A DNA stretch of 64,000 bases from Ignavibacteriales bacterium. GTDB lineage: Bacteria; Bacteroidota; Ignavibacteria; Ignavibacteriales; Ignavibacteriaceae. Of this stretch, positions 1 to 7,871 are shown one piece after another. Numbering within the stretch: the first letter of the stretch is position 1; every line of letters starts with the position of its first letter. The position numbers and the translations under genes were made by a program. Below the pieces are notes generated by a model that did not search any database, had not been told where the DNA came from, and saw only the letters and a list, made by a program, of their open reading frames with translations. The stretch is taken from the NCBI GenBank assembly GCA_015709675.1, contig CP054182.1, positions 1,343,448 through 1,407,447 of the forward strand, read 5' to 3'.

Positions 1-1
1 C

Positions 2-1030
2 GGCGGTAACAACGTTAAACACGGTGATCTTGAAACCGAGTTGTTCGCCACTACCAGGGATATTGACGTGCACATGGGTATTGATGCCAGCAATCTGAGC
101 TGTGTTGACTGCCATACCGCGGAAAACCATCAGATGAAAGGAAAGGTTTTTTCACTTTCATCAATGAATAAAGACAGGTCAGAGTGCGAAACGTGTCATT
201 CCAATCTGCCGCATGAAAACCCGGTTCTGAATGAACATACGCAGAAAGTTGCCTGCCAGACCTGCCATATACCCCTCTATGCAAAGGCTAATCCTACCAA
301 GATGACCTGGGACTGGTCAACCGCCGGAAAACTTAAGGATGGCAAGCCCTATGTTGAGCTTGATGAATTCGGCAAAGAGGCATATACCAGTCTGAAGGGA
401 AATTTTACCTGGGCGAAGAATGTTGAACCGGAGTATATATGGTTCAACGGAACCGCTTCACACTATCTGCTGGGTGATACTCTTGATCCCGGTCAGACAC
501 TGCAGCTTAACCGGCTCTACGGAAGTTATAATGACCCGATGGCTAAAATTATTCCGGTTAAGATACACCGTGCCAAGCAGATTTATGATGCGGAACATAA
601 ATATCTCATTCAGCCAAAGACAGTTTCAAACTTTGAAGGAGACGGCGGTTTCTGGAGAGAATTTGACTGGAACAGAGCTTCTGAAGAAGGCATGAAACGG
701 CTAAACCTGCCGTATAGCGGCAGCTACGACTTTGTAAAAACAGAAATGACCTGGCCTCTGAACCACATGGTTGCGCCTAAAGAGCAGTCACTTGCATGTG
801 CTGACTGCCACACCCGTGAAAACAGCAGACTTGCATCACTGACTGACTTCTATCTGCCGGGAAGAGATTACTCCCCCGCGGTTGATACTCTGGGAGCAGG
901 TGTTATTTTCTTTACGGCTCTTGGCATTATTACTCACGCTGTCGCCCGCATTATGAAGTGGAGAAAGAAGAAGGAAGGGAACAAAGTGGCAGCAGAAAAA
1001 AATGAGGAGCAGGAAAATGAAAAGTCATAA
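2..1030 (+). CDS. Octaheme tetrathionate reductase-family cytochrome c (3' part)
   Basis: The reading frame is open to the left window edge, so the N-terminus lies outside and the codon at 41 is not the start. Four CxxCH haem-binding motifs are visible (CVDCH at 101-115, CETCH at 185-199, CQTCH at 254-268, CADCH at 797-811); a full octahaem protein would have the others upstream. The haem part is followed by one C-terminal membrane helix (about 880-950) and a Lys/Glu-rich cytoplasmic tail. Known Otr proteins are extracytoplasmic and reduce tetrathionate, and in vitro nitrite or hydroxylamine. The downstream membrane cytochrome b would supply quinol electrons (inference). The family call rests on overall resemblance and the CxxCH spacing; a different multihaem reductase with the same fold is possible. 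Confidence 0.72.
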   Translation, partial: GGNNVKHGDLETELFATTRDIDVHMGIDASNLSCVDCHTAENHQMKGKVFSLSSMNKDRSECETCHSNLPHENPVLNEHTQKVACQTCHIPLYAKANPTKMTWDWSTAGKLKDGKPYVELDEFGKEAYTSLKGNFTWAKNVEPEYIWFNGTASHYLLGDTLDPGQTLQLNRLYGSYNDPMAKIIPVKIHRAKQIYDAEHKYLIQPKTVSNFEGDGGFWREFDWNRASEEGMKRLNLPYSGSYDFVKTEMTWPLNHMVAPKEQSLACADCHTRENSRLASLTDFYLPGRDYSPAVDTLGAGVIFFTALGIITHAVARIMKWRKKKEGNKVAAEKNEEQENEKS

Positions 1031-1715
1031 GAAAAAAGAAAAGGTTTATGTATATCGTTCATATGAACGGTTCTGGCACTGGACCCAGGCGCTGCTGATG
1101 ATTATTCTGATGGTTACCGGGTTTGAAATCCACGGCAATATATCATTCTTCGGATTTGAATATGCGGTCTCCATACACAGCACTTCGGCAATAATACTGG
1201 TGGTGCTTACGGTATTCACTATCTTCTGGCATCTGAGCACCGGTGAGTGGAGGCAGTATATACCCACGCGGCAGAATATTAAAGCACAGCTTCATTATTA
1301 CGTATTCGGTATCTTTGAAGATGCCCCGCATCCGTTCCGCAAGACCAAACTGAGCAAGCTGAATCCTTTGCAGAAGCTGGTTTATGCAGGTCTGAAGGTG
1401 TTTATCATTCCCCTGATGATACTTACGGGACTTGCGTATATGTATTACCGCTACCCTCATTATAACAAAATCGCTCAGCTTAATATAGCCGGCCTGAAAG
1501 TAATTGCACTTCTGCATACGTTCGGTGCCTTTCTTTTGGTTGCGTTTTTCCTGGCTCATTTATATCTGATGACAACAGGCGAAACGGTTACCTCCAATCT
1601 GAAGGCGATGGTTACCGGTTATGAAGAGCTTGAAACGGACGAGAGCAAAGAAGACAAACATGTGATTATTTCTGAAAAGCAGGAGACGCTTTCAGAGAAA
1701 GAAGCAGTATCATGA
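1017..1715 (+). CDS. Membrane cytochrome b (b561/formate dehydrogenase gamma-like)
   Basis: This is a di-haem-type integral membrane cytochrome b of about 232 residues with four to five membrane helices. Candidate haem-ligand histidines are visible in WHW near the N-terminus, in the SIHSTS helix, and in the last helix pair (LLHTF and LAHLYL). Such proteins anchor periplasmic reductases and pass electrons from the quinol pool. It overlaps the end of the multihaem cytochrome gene by 14 bases, and the next gene starts inside its stop, so the group is translationally coupled. An ATG at 1002 is also in frame, but ATG 1017 has AGGAG seven bases upstream and is preferred. The C-terminal tail is acidic and cytoplasmic. 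The assignment as electron donor to the upstream cytochrome is inferred from context. Confidence 0.78.
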   Translation: MKSHKKKEKVYVYRSYERFWHWTQALLMIILMVTGFEIHGNISFFGFEYAVSIHSTSAIILVVLTVFTIFWHLSTGEWRQYIPTRQNIKAQLHYYVFGIFEDAPHPFRKTKLSKLNPLQKLVYAGLKVFIIPLMILTGLAYMYYRYPHYNKIAQLNIAGLKVIALLHTFGAFLLVAFFLAHLYLMTTGETVTSNLKAMVTGYEELETDESKEDKHVIISEKQETLSEKEAVS

Positions 1716-2224
1716 AAACAAAATACATGAATCCTTATCTGGCAGGATTTCTTCTCGGACTCCTGCTCATCGGAACATTTTATATATCAGGCCGCGGACT
1801 TGGCGCAAGCGGGGCAATCAAGGCAGTAACCGTTCATACGGTAAATGTGGTTGCGCCTGAACACTCACAGGGAAACGGATTTTACGCGGCATTCAACTCA
1901 TCCCGTGCCGGCAACCCGCTGCGAGACTGGCTGGTTCTGGAAGTATTCGGCGTTATTATCGGTGCATTCATTTCGGGACTGATCTCTGACCGGCTGAAAT
2001 TTACTACCGAGGGAGGACCGCGGGTAAAGAACGGCATGAGGCTGATATTTGCTTTTGCCGGAGGTCTTCTTTTCTCATTCGGCGCGCAGTTTGCAAGAGG
2101 ATGCACCAGCGGCGCTGCTCTGACCGGTATGGCAATTCTTTCAACTGCCGGATTTGTTACCATGATGGCGATATTCGGCACCGGTTATGCTATCGCTTAT
2201 TTCTTCAGAAAATTGTGGATATAG
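1712..2224 (+). CDS. YeeE/YedE family sulfur transport protein, first subunit
   Basis: A 170-residue membrane protein with about four helices (roughly residues 8-27, 70-92, 108-128, 140-162). It contains the GLGASG and ARGCTSG motifs (Cys131) typical of the YeeE/YedE (DUF395) family, whose studied members import thiosulfate or related sulfur compounds using conserved cysteines. ATGA overlap with the preceding cytochrome b gene and only nine bases to the next YedE gene show an operon. Half-size proteins of this kind usually work as pairs (PmpA/PmpB-like), and the next gene supplies the partner. The exact sulfur compound cannot be read from sequence; thiosulfate or sulfur released by the reductase is the plausible cargo (inference). 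Confidence 0.82.
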   Translation: MKTKYMNPYLAGFLLGLLLIGTFYISGRGLGASGAIKAVTVHTVNVVAPEHSQGNGFYAAFNSSRAGNPLRDWLVLEVFGVIIGAFISGLISDRLKFTTEGGPRVKNGMRLIFAFAGGLLFSFGAQFARGCTSGAALTGMAILSTAGFVTMMAIFGTGYAIAYFFRKLWI

Positions 2225-2233
2225 GAGGAAAAT

Positions 2234-3421
2234 ATGGGACCATTAGTACCTGATTTTATCGGTGAAGAGTTCAATCTGATTGCGGCGCTTATTATCGGCA
2301 TTGCATTCGGATATATACTTGAGCAGGCGGGCTTTTCATCTTCAAAGCGGCTTGCCGGAGTTTTCTACGGATATGATTTTACCGTGCTCCGGGTGTTCTT
2401 TACCGCCGGAGTTACCGCTGTAGTCGGAATCATTCTGCTTGAGCAGTTCAGTCTTATTGATGCGGATTTTATTTTCATTAATCCAACCTGGTTATATCCT
2501 GCAATCGCGGGAGGAGTGGTTATGGGATTCGGATTTATCCTTGGGGGTTACTGTCCCGGGACTAGTATTTGTGCGGCAGCCATAGGCAAAAAGGATGCTA
2601 TGATATTTGTTCTTGGTGCCCTTGCCGGTGTATTTCTGTTCGCTGAACTCTTTCCTTATCTCGCGGAGTTTTATGATTCAAGTTACCTTGGAGCAGTTAA
2701 GGTATATGAATCGCTGAGTATCTCACGCGGACTATTTATCATAATTCTTATACCGGTTGCGGTTGCAGCTTTCTATTTTACAACGAAGATTGAGAAGAAA
2801 GTCAGCAGGGATGCTGACGGGCACTCATTCAAGAGCGGACGGCACTTTGGTTTTGCTGCTGTGCTGATAGCCATAACACTGGTTCTTGCACTGCTTCCTG
2901 AAAAACGGGAACAGCTGATGGAGGAAGCAAAAACACTGGCAGCCGACCCGGCATCTGCTTATCCGGTTATGGATAGTGATGAACTTGCATTCCGCATTCT
3001 GGAGGAGGATCATACCATGCATGTATTTCATATTACGACGGAAGACTCCAAAGACACCATGATGCTCCCCGGCTCAGAACAGATCGGGCTGAACATGATT
3101 GCGGCAAAAGAGGGAAGTGTTCTTCTGGGAAGCACATTTGCCAAAAAGATTCTGGTGGCAGAGGATGAAAATACAGAAAAAGTTGCATATCAGCTTGCCT
3201 CACTTATGGGGTTTAATAATTTGTATATACTAAAGGGGGGGATGGCTGAATTCCGCAACTCCATCTTTGCCAGGGAGAACATTGAACTGGTTCGCCAGAG
3301 TGATGTTGTGCTGGCGGATTTCCGGGCTGATGCCTGCACACGAATAGAAAAGATGATTCTTGCGGCTCAGTCAGGACCAGTAAAAACTGCTTCGGTTAAA
3401 AAAGTAAAAGGCGGCTGTTAA
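2234..3421 (+). CDS. YeeE/YedE family protein with C-terminal rhodanese-like domain
   Basis: The first 180 residues are a YeeE/YedE permease half with about five helices and the signature GGYCPGTSIC (Cys107 and Cys113). A further helix at about 205-222 leads to an extra C-terminal domain of about 150 residues. That domain resembles a rhodanese fold at its end (GFNNLYILKGGMAEF, like the usual nvy.LkGG segment), but where rhodaneses carry the active Cys loop it reads VAEDENTEK, with no cysteine. It is therefore probably catalytically inactive or a binding domain. AGGAGG just upstream of ATG 2234 supports the start. As the last gene of the sulfur operon it completes the two-part transporter. The rhodanese call for the tail is moderately sure; the permease call is strong. 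Confidence 0.78.
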   Translation: MGPLVPDFIGEEFNLIAALIIGIAFGYILEQAGFSSSKRLAGVFYGYDFTVLRVFFTAGVTAVVGIILLEQFSLIDADFIFINPTWLYPAIAGGVVMGFGFILGGYCPGTSICAAAIGKKDAMIFVLGALAGVFLFAELFPYLAEFYDSSYLGAVKVYESLSISRGLFIIILIPVAVAAFYFTTKIEKKVSRDADGHSFKSGRHFGFAAVLIAITLVLALLPEKREQLMEEAKTLAADPASAYPVMDSDELAFRILEEDHTMHVFHITTEDSKDTMMLPGSEQIGLNMIAAKEGSVLLGSTFAKKILVAEDENTEKVAYQLASLMGFNNLYILKGGMAEFRNSIFARENIELVRQSDVVLADFRADACTRIEKMILAAQSGPVKTASVKKVKGGC

Positions 3422-3455
3422 AACTCGTTGGATTTGTAACAAGAACCCCTGCTTT

Positions 3456-3490
3456 GTCCGGCGGATGTGAACCCGATACACCCGCCGGAC
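3456..3490 (+). terminator. Hairpin after the sulfur operon
   Basis: GTCCGGCGG (3456-3464) pairs perfectly with CCGCCGGAC (3482-3490), 35 bases after the YedE stop. There is no T-run, so this may be a 3' stabilising hairpin or a Rho-independent terminator of weak type. Confidence 0.4.
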
Positions 3491-3618
3491 AGCTTATTCA
3501 CTTCTTTTTATCACCCTCGTCCTCCATCAGCCGATAAGCAGAGCGCTGAGTAATGGCTCTTTTCCCTTACCGGTTTTACCCCTATTTTATCATGATTGTT
3601 TAATAAAATTATGGCAAT

Positions 3619-4047
3619 ATGAAACTTTTATTAATTGTACTCGGCTTTTTTATAATGCCAGCAGAAGGAGTATTTGCCCAAATGACTGATGCAGACCTCA
3701 TAGCACAAGCTCTTCACAAGAGCGCTGACGACTGGAACAGGGGAGATATTGAGGCATATATGAATGCTTATCATAAATCCGATTCTCTCCTCTTTGTAGG
3801 ATCAAAAGGGCTGACTTTTGGCTGGCATCAAACATTAGCGAACTATAAGAAAAGTTATCCGGATGCTGAAACTATGGGGCAGCTTGCATTCACCATTCAT
3901 AAACTTGAAGTGCTTGATGCCTCGTCAGCGTTTTTGCTGGGGGGATGGAAGCTCACAAGAAAGAAAGGTGATGTGAGCGGTTACTTTACACTCCTCTGGA
4001 AAAAGATTGACGGGGAGTGGGTGATAGTTATAGACCACTCTTCATAA
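3619..4047 (+). CDS. Secreted NTF2-like (DUF4440/SnoaL-type) protein
   Basis: A 142-residue protein starting with a cleavable signal peptide (MKLLLIVLGFFIMP followed by a FAQ cleavage site). The mature part has the layout of the small NTF2-like cone fold: an N-terminal helix with DWNRGDIEAYMNAYH, then a beta sheet ending in LLWKKIDGEWVIVIDHS. This is typical of DUF4440/YybH-type proteins, a family with few characterised functions (ligand binding or small enzymes). It stands 197 bases after the sulfur operon and 39 bases before the GxGYxYP gene, with which it could be co-transcribed. No specific ligand can be proposed. Confidence 0.75.
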   Translation: MKLLLIVLGFFIMPAEGVFAQMTDADLIAQALHKSADDWNRGDIEAYMNAYHKSDSLLFVGSKGLTFGWHQTLANYKKSYPDAETMGQLAFTIHKLEVLDASSAFLLGGWKLTRKKGDVSGYFTLLWKKIDGEWVIVIDHSS

Positions 4048-4086
4048 CTGAGATTAATAATTCTTTCTGGTTTTACCGTGTTGCTT

Positions 4087-6135
4087 ATGAAACTGTATAC
4101 AACGTTATTGATTCTGGTAATTTTATCATCTTCCTCCCGTGCAGAAAATCCCGTCCTCTTCAGGGGGAGCGGGCTTGCCTACGCAGACAAAATGCTGGTG
4201 ATGACCCTTGCCGGAATTGTGAACCGCGACGCTGCCCGGTTATATCTCTGGAATGTGTATGAAACCTGGTCATTCAAAAACACGGATGAAACCTGGGGTG
4301 ATATATACCGCCAGAGGGGAGGAGTGGTTTTCGATACAATCAGCACGGTCAGCCAGCTGGTGAACAGATTCCGCGCCAGGATTAACGGAGGTGTGGTGTA
4401 TGACTTTAACAGGTTTTACGGGAACTTCAGCGGACAGAGTTTTAACTGGCAGGCAGAATATGCATCTTTGATAGGCGGATTAACCAACAGACTTCCTGTC
4501 ACCACAACTCTGGCTGCTGCATATAATTTACAGATAAGTGACTCTGTTCTGGCGCATGATTCATTTGACGGCGACAGTTCACGTTATCTGCCGGGGCGTC
4601 TTGAACAGCCGCAGCATCCCTGGAACAATACTTCGCTGACCGAAGAGCAGCGATACCTGGCACTAATTGACTGGGGAATAAGGAATATCCTGCCGCTATG
4701 CAATCCCGCTAAATTCTATATACGCGAACTAACGGATTTTACGGTGAAGGAGAGAATGTTTCAGGTAAATCTTGCCGGAACGGAGGATCTGAACTTTAAC
4801 TCACTGCCGGCAGCAAAAGCTGAACTGATTGAGCGGCTGCTGGTTTTTATGCAGGGAAAAAATCCCAATGATATTTTTCATATATACGGCTGGATGAGGC
4901 CTGAACCGCTTACGCAGTGGTTTGCGACGTATAATGCATCATTTCATGAAACGCTGCTGGGTAATCTTTCCTGGCATACCTCTTTCCGGGTTCCTGATGA
5001 GACGCTGGTGCTGAGAGCTAAAGTTAATGGAGATACGGTTGAAGTGAGGAATAAATTTTATCTCCTGCTGATAAGCAGTGAAGGAGATGCATCGAACTGG
5101 GTGGTGGGGCTGCAGTCAGGCGCATGGGTTTCATCTGACCGTGGTTCGGTTCCGTTTGGATGGGGCATTAATCTGCATCTGCTTTCCATGATGCCTTTTA
5201 TAGCAAAGTATTATTACGATACTGCCACAGAGAAAGATGGTTTTATCAGTGTAACCTCTCCGCTGGGCTATGCATATCCTGATCTCTGGACTGCTGCAGC
5301 GCTGCCTTCGGCTCACGCTGCTTCAATTGAACTGATGAATCATTTCAGCCTGAAAGAAATCTACGGCTATAAGCATTATGCATCATCCGGTTCGGTGATT
5401 TACCGTGGAAGAACAATTAATAACAGTTTTAACTTTCAGAAGTATGGTCAGTTTCAAAAGAATATCGGGGCTGAGATAACATTCCTTTTTGATCCGATGC
5501 TGGCAACACAGACGCCAAACCAATCATACGGATCGCTGCTGTTTAACCATGTGAATGACGGTACCTTTTACGGCAGCGCAACAGATATACCGGCAATGGC
5601 GGCAAGGATTAAAACAGCGGTGCAGAATAAAACAAAGCCGTACTTTTATCTGGCAGGTTACCAGCGTATGCGCCATAACAGTGCGTCTCTGATAAACTCC
5701 CCCGGGTCGTCTGATATCACACCGCAGAAACTGAAGCAGTTGCATGATATATTAAAATCAGATCCGGATATTGGTGCCGATATTGAATTTGTAACACCGC
5801 AGTATTTTTCTGCTTTGCTCAGAAAAAAGCTTGGGCTTACCGGAGCGGAGGATGAAAATATTATGACGATATCTGATTACGGCCTCCGGAATTATCCGAA
5901 TCCGTTTAACAGCAGTACCCGGATACAGATTGAGATGCCTGAAAGCGGTTATGCAGAACTTGTGATATATAATATGGCCGGTGAGTTACAAGAGGTTCTT
6001 CACCGGGGCGGGCTTGAAAAGGGAAAACACTATATGAATCTGGATGCTGCCGGTTATCCATCAGGAATATATTTTGCGATGCTGAAGAGTGGTACGGGAA
6101 TTAAGAAAACAGCAAAGCTTCTGCTGATGAAATAA
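4087..6135 (+). CDS. GxGYxYP domain secreted protein with T9SS sorting domain
   Basis: About 682 residues starting at ATG 4087; this start gives a clean signal peptide (MKLYTTLLILVILSSSSRA), whereas GTG 4078 would add three residues. The body matches the GxGYxYP family: an N-terminal domain with LVMTLAGIVNR and the SPLGYAYPDLW segment that names the family. These are putative carbohydrate-active proteins, but the activity is not established. Residues about 600-682 form a T9SS type A C-terminal domain (NYPNPFNSSTRI, then YPSGIYFAMLKSG, ending TAKLLLMK), so the protein is expected to cross the outer membrane and be released or anchored at the surface. The hairpin array begins 19 bases after the stop. 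Confidence 0.82.
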   Translation: MKLYTTLLILVILSSSSRAENPVLFRGSGLAYADKMLVMTLAGIVNRDAARLYLWNVYETWSFKNTDETWGDIYRQRGGVVFDTISTVSQLVNRFRARINGGVVYDFNRFYGNFSGQSFNWQAEYASLIGGLTNRLPVTTTLAAAYNLQISDSVLAHDSFDGDSSRYLPGRLEQPQHPWNNTSLTEEQRYLALIDWGIRNILPLCNPAKFYIRELTDFTVKERMFQVNLAGTEDLNFNSLPAAKAELIERLLVFMQGKNPNDIFHIYGWMRPEPLTQWFATYNASFHETLLGNLSWHTSFRVPDETLVLRAKVNGDTVEVRNKFYLLLISSEGDASNWVVGLQSGAWVSSDRGSVPFGWGINLHLLSMMPFIAKYYYDTATEKDGFISVTSPLGYAYPDLWTAAALPSAHAASIELMNHFSLKEIYGYKHYASSGSVIYRGRTINNSFNFQKYGQFQKNIGAEITFLFDPMLATQTPNQSYGSLLFNHVNDGTFYGSATDIPAMAARIKTAVQNKTKPYFYLAGYQRMRHNSASLINSPGSSDITPQKLKQLHDILKSDPDIGADIEFVTPQYFSALLRKKLGLTGAEDENIMTISDYGLRNYPNPFNSSTRIQIEMPESGYAELVIYNMAGELQEVLHRGGLEKGKHYMNLDAAGYPSGIYFAMLKSGTGIKKTAKLLLMK

Positions 6136-6153
6136 TCAGCTCGGGCTTTGCAA

Positions 6154-6780
6154 CTGAACCCGCATGGCGGGTGACCGGTTAATAGGAAAGTCATCAAACG
6201 ACAAACCCTGAACCCGCATCGCGGGTGTCCGGTTAATAGGAAGGCAAGGAAAACGCGTCCCTGAACCCGCATCGCGGGCGACCGGTTAATAGGAAAGCAA
6301 TCAAGTGACAATCCCTGAACCCGCATCGCGGGCGACCTGTTAATAGGAAAGCAATCTAACGACAAAGCCCTGAACCTGCATCGCGGGTGACCTGTTAATA
6401 GGAAAGCAATCAAACGACAAACCCTGAACCCGCATCGCGGGTGACCTGTTAATAGGAAAGTCATCAAACGACAAACCCTGAACCCGCATCGCGGGCGACC
6501 CGTTAATAGGAAAGCAATCAAACGACAAACCCTGAACCCGCATCGCGGGCGACCCGTTAATAGGAAGGCAAGGAAAACGCGTCCCTGAACCCGCATCGCG
6601 GGTGTCCGGTTAATAGGAAAGTAATCAAACGACAAAACCCTGAACCCGCATGGTGGGTGACCTGTTAATAGAAAATCAATCAAACGACAAAACCCTGAAC
6701 CCGCATCGCGGGTATCCGGTTAATAGGAAAGCAATCAAACGACAAAACCCTGAACCCGCATTGCGGGTGACCCGTTCTGA
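6154..6780 (-). repeat. Tandem array of 12 hairpin repeats, 53-55 bp period (upstream of tnpA)
   Basis: Twelve units start at 6154, 6208, 6261, 6315, 6370, 6424, 6478, 6532, 6585, 6640, 6695 and 6750. Each has a core hairpin ACCCGC-ATN-GCGGGT followed by TGACC and a spacer with TTAATAGGAAAGCAATCAAA. The six-base-pair stem is kept in all units; units 5 and 10 have changes that leave G-T pairs. The loop is ATC in most units, ATG or ATT in others. Two units (2 and 8) share a variant spacer AGGAAGGCAAGGAAAACGCG. Read on the minus strand the core is GGGTCACCCGC-GAT-GCGGGTT, nearly the same as the array downstream of the transposase gene, but inverted. It is not CRISPR: the spacers are repeats themselves. 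Confidence 0.93.
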
Positions 6781-6869
6781 CCTGAATAAAATTCCAGATT
6801 TGAATTCAATCAAAATTCATATTTTTGAGCAACGCTATAGCTTTTTCTGCAAAATGAATTGAGAAAATC

Positions 6870-7331
6870 ATGGCAAACACATATACGCAACTCTACATTC
6901 ATATTATCTTTGCAACAAAAACACGCATGGGTGTAATTTCGCCGCAATGGCAAGAAGATTTATACAAATACATTTCTGGTATTATTAAGAACCGGAAGCA
7001 AAAGTTATACATTATTAACGGAATGACGGATCATATCCATATACTGGTCAGTATGTCTCCAGACCTTTCGGTTTCGGATTTGGTCAGAGATGTTAAAGCA
7101 GTCTCGTCTAAATATATTAATGAAAATAAGCTTGTTGCAGGCCGTTTTGAATGGCAGCGGGGATTTGGGGCGTTTTCGGTGAGTCCATCCAAGCTGGAGT
7201 CGGTAATTGATTATATAAAGGATCAGGAAGAGCATCATCGGATAAAGTCATTCAGAGAGGAATATGAATGGCTGTTGAAAGCGCATGCAGTTGATTATGA
7301 TCCGCGGTATATAATTGATTCTGAGGAATAG
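6870..7331 (+). CDS. tnpA: IS200/IS605-family Y1 (HUH) transposase, RAYT-like
   Basis: A 153-residue single-domain Y1 transposase. It begins with the usual YTQLYIHIIFATKTR segment. The metal-binding HUH motif is DHIHIL (around residues 54-59) and the catalytic tyrosine lies in VIDYIKDQEEHHR (around residue 118), followed by the conserved HHR and SF residues. These enzymes cut and rejoin single-stranded DNA next to hairpins. The length and a single catalytic tyrosine fit TnpA, or a REP-associated transposase (RAYT), which is domesticated. No TnpB or other element gene is beside it. Instead of simple left and right ends it is bracketed by 12 hairpin repeats upstream and 7 inverted ones downstream. 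The gene looks intact. Confidence 0.88.
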   Translation: MANTYTQLYIHIIFATKTRMGVISPQWQEDLYKYISGIIKNRKQKLYIINGMTDHIHILVSMSPDLSVSDLVRDVKAVSSKYINENKLVAGRFEWQRGFGAFSVSPSKLESVIDYIKDQEEHHRIKSFREEYEWLLKAHAVDYDPRYIIDSEE

Positions 7332-7345
7332 GCGAAATTTGTGAT

Positions 7346-7705
7346 GGGTCACCCGCTCCGCGGGTTTAGGGAGTGGTGCAATAGGTTTGATTTTATTAAC
7401 GGGTCACCCGCTCCGCGGGTTTAGGGAGTTGTGCAATAGGTTTGGTTTTATTGACGGGTCACCCGCTCCGCAGGTTCAGGGAGTTGTGCGATAGGTTTGA
7501 TTTTATTAACGGGTCACCCGCTCCGCGGGTTTAGGGAGTGATGCAATAGGTTTGGTTTTATTAACGGGTCACCCGCTCCGCGGGTTTAGGGAGTGGTGCA
7601 ATAGGTTTGGTTTTATTAACGGGTTACCCGCTCCGCGGGTTCAAGGAGTGGTGCAATAGCTTTAACTTTATTAACGGGTTACCCGCTCCGCGGGTTTAGG
7701 GGAAA
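7346..7705 (+). repeat. Tandem array of 7 hairpin repeats, exact 55 bp period (downstream of tnpA)
   Basis: Units start at 7346, 7401, 7456, 7511, 7566, 7621 and 7676, always 55 bases apart. The core is GGGTCACCCGC-TCC-GCGGGTTTAGGG; the spacer includes GTGCAATAGGTTTG and ends TTTTATTAAC before the next GGGT. The six-base-pair stem is intact in all but unit 3, where one C-A mismatch occurs. The last two units read GGGTTACCC. The core equals the upstream array in inverted orientation except for the loop triplet (TCC here, GAT there on the minus strand), while spacers differ apart from the shared TATTAAC. Confidence 0.93.
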
Positions 7706-7783
7706 TGTGTTTATGAAAAATTGCTGATGGTGTATATCATTGCGTTGCCCCTCAATTAATTACTCAGGTAAAGCTCTGTAGAA

Positions 7784-7799
7784 ACACGCCGCGGCGTGT
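7784..7799. repeat. Dispersed palindrome ACACGCCGCGGCGTGT, copy 1
   Basis: A perfect 16-base palindrome extended by GTAGAA on the left and CTCTAC on the right, making an almost complete long hairpin. Three more copies occur in this window (44040, 44213, 63772), all between genes. It may also act as the 3' hairpin of the helicase transcript, which ends at 7872 on the minus strand. Confidence 0.85.
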
Positions 7800-7871
7800 C
7801 TCTACGAAGTTTAAGTGTTTGGAGAAATCAGGCTAGGGATTTGAGTAAAGCGTAAATGATGAGTAATTCAT

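Noticed and set aside
41-1030. Complete cytochrome gene starting at TTG 41
   Set aside because: The frame is open to the window edge and only four of the expected eight haem motifs are present, so the true start is outside.
6054-6683. A 209-codon open frame on the minus strand reading repeated SPAMRVQG-like residues
   Set aside because: It is produced by the 54-bp hairpin repeats; the reading frame shifts where the period is 53 or 55, and part of it overlaps the end of the GxGYxYP gene.
6154-7705. CRISPR array
   Set aside because: Spacers are as repetitive as the hairpins, the period holds no unique sequences, and no cas gene is near.
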